Positions 58,660 to 64,000 of a stretch of 64,000 nucleotides of DNA are shown here, piece after piece. The position numbers and the translations under genes are program-made. Location: assembly GCF_000182925.2 (NCBI RefSeq), contig NC_026502.1, positions 3,844,001 to 3,908,000 on the forward strand, read 5' to 3'. The notes beneath the pieces were generated by a model. It was given only the letters and a program-made list of their open reading frames with translations. It had not been told where the DNA came from and made no database searches. This DNA is from Neurospora crassa OR74A. Lineage: Eukaryota; Ascomycota; Sordariomycetes; Sordariales; Sordariaceae. Each line of letters opens with the position of its first letter. Within the stretch, counting starts at the first letter, position 1.

Positions 58660-59960
58660 TTCCTTAAATAAGTTTGGGCAATTTATATCCTCTTGTAAAA
58701 CCTATGAATTTTCGTTGTTTAAATACCCCTTCTATTTAACCTAGAACTACTATTAGTAGCTAAATCTACAATATTTTACAATTGCTTCAATTTTGTACTA
58801 AATATTATTCTCTTTAATATTTATAATTTCCTCTTATAGTGCCGCTATAGTAGGATTTCTATAGTATAATTCTAATAGAATAATAGGGAATATTAGGTAA
58901 ATTCAGTAATATACGGGGAGTATAAGTTGGTATACTATCTTCTTCTCTCTAATAACTTTAATAATTTAGAAGGGTCCTAAAAATTTATCTATTAATTTAA
59001 TACTTAGGTAGTATTATTTAATATATTTCGTATTAAGTAAAACCCAATTTTTAATATTGAACTCTTTTAGCTTCCGAATTTTATTATACTATTTCGTATA
59101 CCCCTAATTAATAACTTTTAAAGCTATTACAATTTCTAATTACTTACGAAGTAATTTATTAATTTAATTAGTAATTACTATTAGAAGGACCGTCCTCTAC
59201 CTTCGTTCCGGATTTACTAATCCCCGAAGATAATACCCGAAGAGTAATTCCGAGGGGGATTTTCTAATAGTAGTATAGAAATAATTGTTGTATGTCTACT
59301 ATACTAGTGTAATTTTTTCGGCCTAATCGACCTACTCTATATTATAGAAAATCCGAAAGTATAATTCTAAATTCTAATTTTACTTCTCTATTTATCCGTC
59401 CGTTTAGGGGTATTAAATTATACTAAAGCGTTTATAGATATCTAGGAGTTCGCAATAAGTCTTTTAGAATTAGTTTATAAAAAGGCTACTTTTATTTAAT
59501 ATAATGGAATCCAGGAGGCTAAATTATTAAAAAATATTTTATTAAAAAAAGAATATAAATTATTAAACGTTAATCGTCTTTTGCGTAGGGATATATAAGG
59601 CGTATTTAGTAAAGCGGTTAATAATAACGAAGATTACGTTATAAGTCCTATTAAATACGGGGTCGAATAATTTTAGTATTTTAATAATAAAGTTGTATAA
59701 AATATTTTATTAAGGGATAGTAAGGATAGGTAATAACCTTAATAATTTATATAATTAGTAATTGTAAGGCTTAGCCTTTTAATATATTAAATATTCGCAG
59801 ATATATAATTTAATATTAATTATAATAATAGGCTAATAATAAAATTAATTAATATACTTTAATATTTTCCTTTAGCCTAAGTATTTGGTTATTACTATAT
59901 TATAATAAGTATAGAGTAGTTCGGCCTATATTTATTCTAGGATATAAATTTAGTATTAAT
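58660..59960 (-). pseudogene. Integrase and chromodomain relic of element B
   Basis: The minus strand shows the zinc-binding N-terminal region (ELLYTYYN, then YICEYLIY-stop-KAKPYNY, with His/Cys changed to Tyr). The catalytic core follows (DPVFNRTYNVIFVIINRFTK), then the GPY/F stretch INIKNWVLL...DKFLGPF, then VYQLILPVYY. Last comes a chromodomain (YKIEAIVKY, KGYLNNENS, EDINCPNLFKEY). Stops are TAA and TAG throughout. Confidence 0.85.
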
Positions 59961-60706
59961 ATTATAAAATTCTATCTTCCCCTATCTTCCAATTCTTTAT
60001 TTATTTCTTCCCTTCGCTATTCTTCTATATTTCCTTAATAATAAATAGGTCCTCCTTCTACGCTTCTAATAACTATTATTCTAATAATAGTAGTTATTCT
60101 TCGTCCTTCTATACCTTTACTACTACTATATACCCGCCTATATTTTTTATAATAATACTTTCGTCTTCCCTCTCTAATTTAGTAGTAGCCTTACTTACAA
60201 ACTTTACCCTCTTCCTCGCTATTCTATCCTCTCTATTATTATTCTTAATTTCCTTTTATTTCTTCTCTTTCTTATTTAATTTGCTTTCCCCTTATAAATT
60301 CCGCCTTTCTTCCTATAATTTAACTCCTTTATTTTTTAATACCTAACCCTCTTCTATTTTACTTATATCCTATTACTATTCCCTTTCTTCTACTACCATC
60401 TTCTAAACCTCTTTTTTAACTAAAATTACCTATTTTACTAATACCCTCAATATTTAACTTTCCTTTATTACCTAACCCTTTTCTTCACCCCTTTTAATAA
60501 CTTTTATTAATAGGTAGTTGCCCCCTACCTCTTATTCTTCTTTTTACAATTATAGCTTCTTTATTAGCCTATTTACTAAATTTAATTTTCCTAAATAATA
60601 TTTAATCCTAAAATTATATATTACTAATTTTAATACTTACCGATTTTACTTCGCGCTAACCTACTCCTTTTTTTAAAAATACTATAAATTTAAATAATTT
60701 GTAATT

Positions 60707-61512
60707 TGTTCGGAGGCCTTTTTCGTCGCCGATTATATCCCAAAAGGAGAAGCCGTGAGGGTGGAAGAAAAGAAAGAAATAGTCTTTTTCTTCTTCGTGG
60801 AAAAAGATGGAGGCTTCGTTGGAAATCCGAAGTTCTTCAGCCATAGGTGGGTAGAGGAGTCAAAGACGAGTAGAACGGTATGCAGTTTGTGTGTGTAGCC
60901 TTTATATTGGTAAAGATATAGAAGAGTAACTATAGAGAAGAAAGAAGGCTTCTTCCTCGAGGGAAGGCTTCCTTCTTATAGACTTTCTGAGCCAACCGGT
61001 TGTCCTACGGACTGGCCGATTTCGTTATCGGATTCGTTGGCTTCTGGAGATTCCGGAAACGGTCTGTTTGTTTGTTTTCGTTGAGGAATGGCCGAGGAAT
61101 GGGAATTCCAAAATCCTTTGTTTACCTGGGCCGCTTTCGGAAGCTGGGCATTCCAAGGCTTTCTTTCATTCCTGGGCCGCTTTCTGGAGCTGGACATTCC
61201 TAGGCTTCTAGAAGCCACTTCTAGAAGCCACTTCTGGAAGCCAGTATATAGAGCCTCAACGACCAGTGTAGAGCCTCAACGACCAGTACAGAGCCTCAAC
61301 CACCCTCTACGAGGGTTAGGGTTATATACTGGAATTTCAACCACGTATATATAAAATCGAATAAAATCGATAAAAATCAACCAAAAATACTGGGTATATA
61401 TATATAATATATATTACCCATATATAGTTGCTTATACCCGTAAGGTATAAGATAGACCCGTAAATCCGTTATATATATATAATATTATATAATATATATA
61501 GTAAGCCCAACA
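60707..61512 (-). mobile_element. Solo LTR, 806 bp, inserted into element B
   Basis: On the minus strand it starts TGTTGGGC at 61512 and ends CCGAACA at 60707. The 5-bp target duplication AATTA (TAATT on plus at 60702-60706 and 61513-61517) flanks it. It splits the RNase H of element B. Most of it has near-normal GC and few TAA stops, in contrast to the host. Inside are three copies of AGAGCCTCAACGACCAGT near 61250-61302, a triplicated TCTAGAAGCCACT-like unit near 61207-61241 and a short open frame (60844-60656, crossing the end). No internal retroelement genes are present. Confidence 0.88.
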
Positions 61513-61517
61513 TAATT

Positions 61518-62284
61518 ACTAAGAATAGTTTATTTATATATAATAAGTATTACCTTTACGCCTTTAGTACTCCTACGACTACTAACAATTCTCTATCCCT
61601 AACCCTATATTTAATTTCCTTTAGTAATTTCTTCCTTAAAAAGAAAACTATTAAGTATTATCTATTACCGTATAATTATATAAGAACTATTTTAATTGTA
61701 AAGTCTAATATATCTATTTTTATTCGAATTTATAACGTTAGATCGAAGTAGCGCAATATAGGAGTTTCTTAGAATAATTTTTTAAATTTTATAAACGCTT
61801 CTTCTACTTCCTTTATAAATTCGAATAACCTCTATTTATTTCCCTTTAATAATTCTATTAAGAGCGTAATTACTTTAGAATATAATATTATAAAGTATCG
61901 ATAAAACCCTATAAACCCTAAGAAGATTTAAATATTATAAATATTTACTAGAGCTTCCTATTTTACAATTATTACAACCCTCTTTAAATTTATTAATATA
62001 CCTTCCGGGGAAACGATATATCTTAAAAACGATACCTATTTTATATAAAATTTATACTTACTTAAATTTATATAGAGGTTATAATTTTATAGCTATTAAA
62101 GGACTTCCTTAATATAATTAATATAGTCTTCTTCATTCTTATTATGAATTAGGATATTATTAAAATAAATAATATATATTATATTTATTAGCTCCGCTAA
62201 TATATTATTAATATATATTTAAAATATTACTAGCGCGTTCGCTAATCTTATTAATATAACTAAAAATTTATAGTACCTATACTT
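61518..62284 (-). pseudogene. Reverse transcriptase and RNase H relic of element B
   Basis: The minus strand reads RLANALVIF, then the catalytic box as IYFNNILIHNKNEEDYINYI (YxDD now FNN), then NLYINLSKYKFYIK, then FLGFIGFYRYF. This is the order of gypsy RT. RNase H follows with ILRYFDLTL, YRVRDRELLVVVG and YLLYINKLFLVI, where the inserted LTR interrupts. It resumes at about 60706 with LSAK-stop-NRWVLKLATYNFRIKY. The frame starts beside the N gap. Confidence 0.85.
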
Positions 62285-62384
62285 NNNNNNNNNNNNNNNN
62301 NNNNNNNNNNNNNNNNNNNNNNNNNNNNNNNNNNNNNNNNNNNNNNNNNNNNNNNNNNNNNNNNNNNNNNNNNNNNNNNNNNNN
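62285..62384. other. Assembly gap (100 N)
   Basis: Exactly 100 N, a conventional scaffold gap of unknown true size. It sits between the protease and reverse transcriptase of element B, so a small or nested piece may be missing. Confidence 0.99.
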
Positions 62385-64000
62385 TATCACTGTTAATTAA
62401 TATAGGGTTCTATTTATAAAGCTAGGGGTAACCGAGGATAATTTCTACGGCCGGGGATTTAATTATAATAAAAGTAATTTACTTCGTTCGTTTAGTACTA
62501 TAAGAATTATATATTCTAATAAAATAAGTAATTGTACTATATATAAGAATAAACTGAAGGGAGAAATTAATAAAATAATAGGGTATTAAATTAATTTTTA
62601 TATTCGACGGAAGTAAATATTTACTAATTAAATTTAATTCCGCGCCCGAATTTATTAACCCTCGTATACTCTACTAATTTCTATAAATTTTTATTAATAA
62701 CCTTGTTTTTAAATATATTTATAATCTACTTATATTATTCTAAATAATTACAATTACTATTCTAATTATAATTAGTTTAATATTCGCTCTATATAAGGGG
62801 GTACTTATAGGGATAGAATAATTCCGTACTAAATAGCCGACTTAATTGTAGTTATAATAGGTTTAATTCGGGTACGCTATTGCAAAATAGCCCGTTATAT
62901 TATACTTATAGTAAGTATTTAGTAGCTTCAATTAAATATACCGGCTATACGTATAGCCTTTCTAGTAATAAAGGGAATAAATAAAATTAGGATTTATTTA
63001 AAAAGTAGTAAGGGGGCGACGGGGAAAATCGGAAGGGTTATTGCTATAGGACGATTAAAAAGGGATATTTAAAGAGGAAATAGGAAGGTACAAAGATAAA
63101 GAAAACGACGGATTATACCCTAAAAATATTTAGTTTTAGTAATACAATATAAACAGTTTAATATTCTCTAAACCTTCCAACTATTCTACGTACGCTACTA
63201 CTTCGTTTATTGTATTAATACTAGCTATTGAAAGGACGCCTTATTTAAAGAAAGGGTATAATTGGTTAATCTAAGTAATAACTTAAATATATTTTAATTA
63301 ATCGTATAATAAATTGAATTTTTTGATATAATAGCGGTTATAAAAATTATAAATAGTTTCCGAAGTACTTTATTATATATATTCGAATTTATTAAAAGCG
63401 GATTATTTAATAGCCTAAGTATTATTATTATATTTAATCTCCAAAAAAGTACGGAGGTCGCTCTATATAGGCGTATTATAAATAGTATTGTACCCGGACT
63501 TATTATAAAGAACTAATATATATTGAATTTATATATTTTTAGAATTACCTTTAATATAATTAATAGCGAACGAAAAGGAAGTATAAGGGTATTCCTAAAA
63601 GTATATATCGATATTATAGAGGTAATTCTGTAATTATAAGAAACTTTCGCCAGTAAATTTAATAATATTATATTTAGGACAGTATTTAATATAGGCTAGC
63701 GTAACCATAATTAGTAAAGGGGTAGCTATAGCGATAACTACTAATAAAGGGGTAGTAAAGGGAGATATAATAGAAATACGAATTTAGTTATAGAAGAAGT
63801 AATCTTAGTAATAAAACCCAACGGAAATAGGGGGGTAATTTCCTACTAAATTTTATTCGATAAGGCCTACGAAAGTGAATTATTCCTACTAGGATATATA
63901 TAAAGGGAAGTAATTAAAGAGGAATTTAATTATAGCGAACTAAAATTCGAATAACTATTATTTATACGCGAGCTTATTAGTTTCCGAAGCTTAGGGGTAC
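62385..64000 (-). pseudogene. Gag and protease relic of element B
   Basis: The minus strand shows EIILGYP-stop-LYK-stop-NP at about 62480-62400, the conserved ILG-x-P-W-L region near the end of gypsy proteases. A CCHC zinc knuckle at 62913-62872 has the right spacing (1-4-9-14) but all four ligands read as Tyr (YYKYNITGYFAIAY). The remainder to the window edge is gag-like with no clear motif. Confidence 0.75.

Larger units (their letters stand above)
45010..64000. other. RIP-degraded AT-rich transposon block
   Basis: From about 45,010 to the window end the sequence becomes AT-rich and full of TA, with TAA and TAG stops scattered through frames that otherwise read as transposon proteins. This is the mark of repeat-induced point mutation (C-to-T mainly at CpA, on both strands). 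Regions with no family call are 46741-47213 and 47669-49551; the latter has a pyrimidine-rich frame and a T-rich run near 48834-48872. Such blocks are usually DNA-methylated heterochromatin in Neurospora. Confidence 0.93.
58600..64000 (-). mobile_element. Second Ty3/gypsy chromovirus (element B), incomplete and RIP-inactivated
   Basis: Domains on the minus strand, from right to left: gag with zinc knuckle (about 62913-62872), protease (about 62480-62385), a 100-N gap, reverse transcriptase (62284-61830), RNase H (61810-61518 and, after an inserted LTR, 60706-60500), integrase (about 59960-58830) and chromodomain (about 58815-58660). This is canonical gypsy order. Its 5' end lies right of the window. 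Its 3' LTR was not identified and may overlap the repeat at 58220-58560. Motifs differ from element A, so they are different families. Confidence 0.88.

Noticed and set aside
61313-61325. Telomere-like GTTAGGGTT
   Set aside because: A single unit within the solo LTR; no array.

Overview
The window is a chromosome segment of a filamentous ascomycete, almost certainly Neurospora or a close Sordariales relative. Genes carry short introns (54-128 nt, one of 228 nt) with GTRNGT-type donors. A striatin of the PRO11/HAM-3 type is present, and so is a starch-active AA13 LPMO with a CBM20. The right third is AT-rich transposon wreckage with the C-to-T/G-to-A pattern of repeat-induced point mutation (RIP). 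From memory, and not checked here, N. crassa ham-3 is NCU08741 and the AA13 LPMO is NCU08746, which would fit the spacing seen.

Positions 1-45,000 are ordinary gene space. In order: the 5' end of a POT/PTR2 peptide transporter (-), a secreted pepsin-like protease (-), tRNA-Asn(GTT) (-), striatin (-), the XPA/Rad14 repair factor (-), Pho88/Snd3 (-), a bZIP regulator (+), a PIF/Harbinger-like MITE, an eight-cysteine small secreted protein (-), AA13-CBM20 LPMO (+), a Baeyer-Villiger monooxygenase (-), an MFS transporter (-), an FMO-like flavoprotein (+), a berberine-bridge-type FAD oxidase broken by many single-base indels (-), and a pogo/Fot1-like MITE. Intergenic spaces are long and hold many microsatellites and homopolymers (T46, C19A17, A33).

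Positions 45,010-64,000 are a RIP-degraded block with no intact gene. It holds a Mutator-like (MULE) transposase relic (+), a roughly 91-bp tandem array, and a complete 8,565-bp Ty3/gypsy chromovirus (two 309-bp LTRs, 5-bp target duplication GTAAT, coding on -). It also holds a second chromovirus (-), running off the window and crossed by a 100-N gap, with an 806-bp solo LTR (target duplication AATTA) inserted in its RNase H region. That LTR looks far less mutated than its host, so it arrived later.

Functionally, the left genes are housekeeping or signalling: cell fusion (striatin), nucleotide excision repair (Rad14) and ER protein targeting (Pho88). Positions 26-42 kb hold secreted and oxidative enzymes. 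The BVMO, MFS, FMO and FAD-oxidase genes lie together beside the heterochromatic block and could be a small catabolic or specialised-metabolism cluster, although no backbone synthase is visible.
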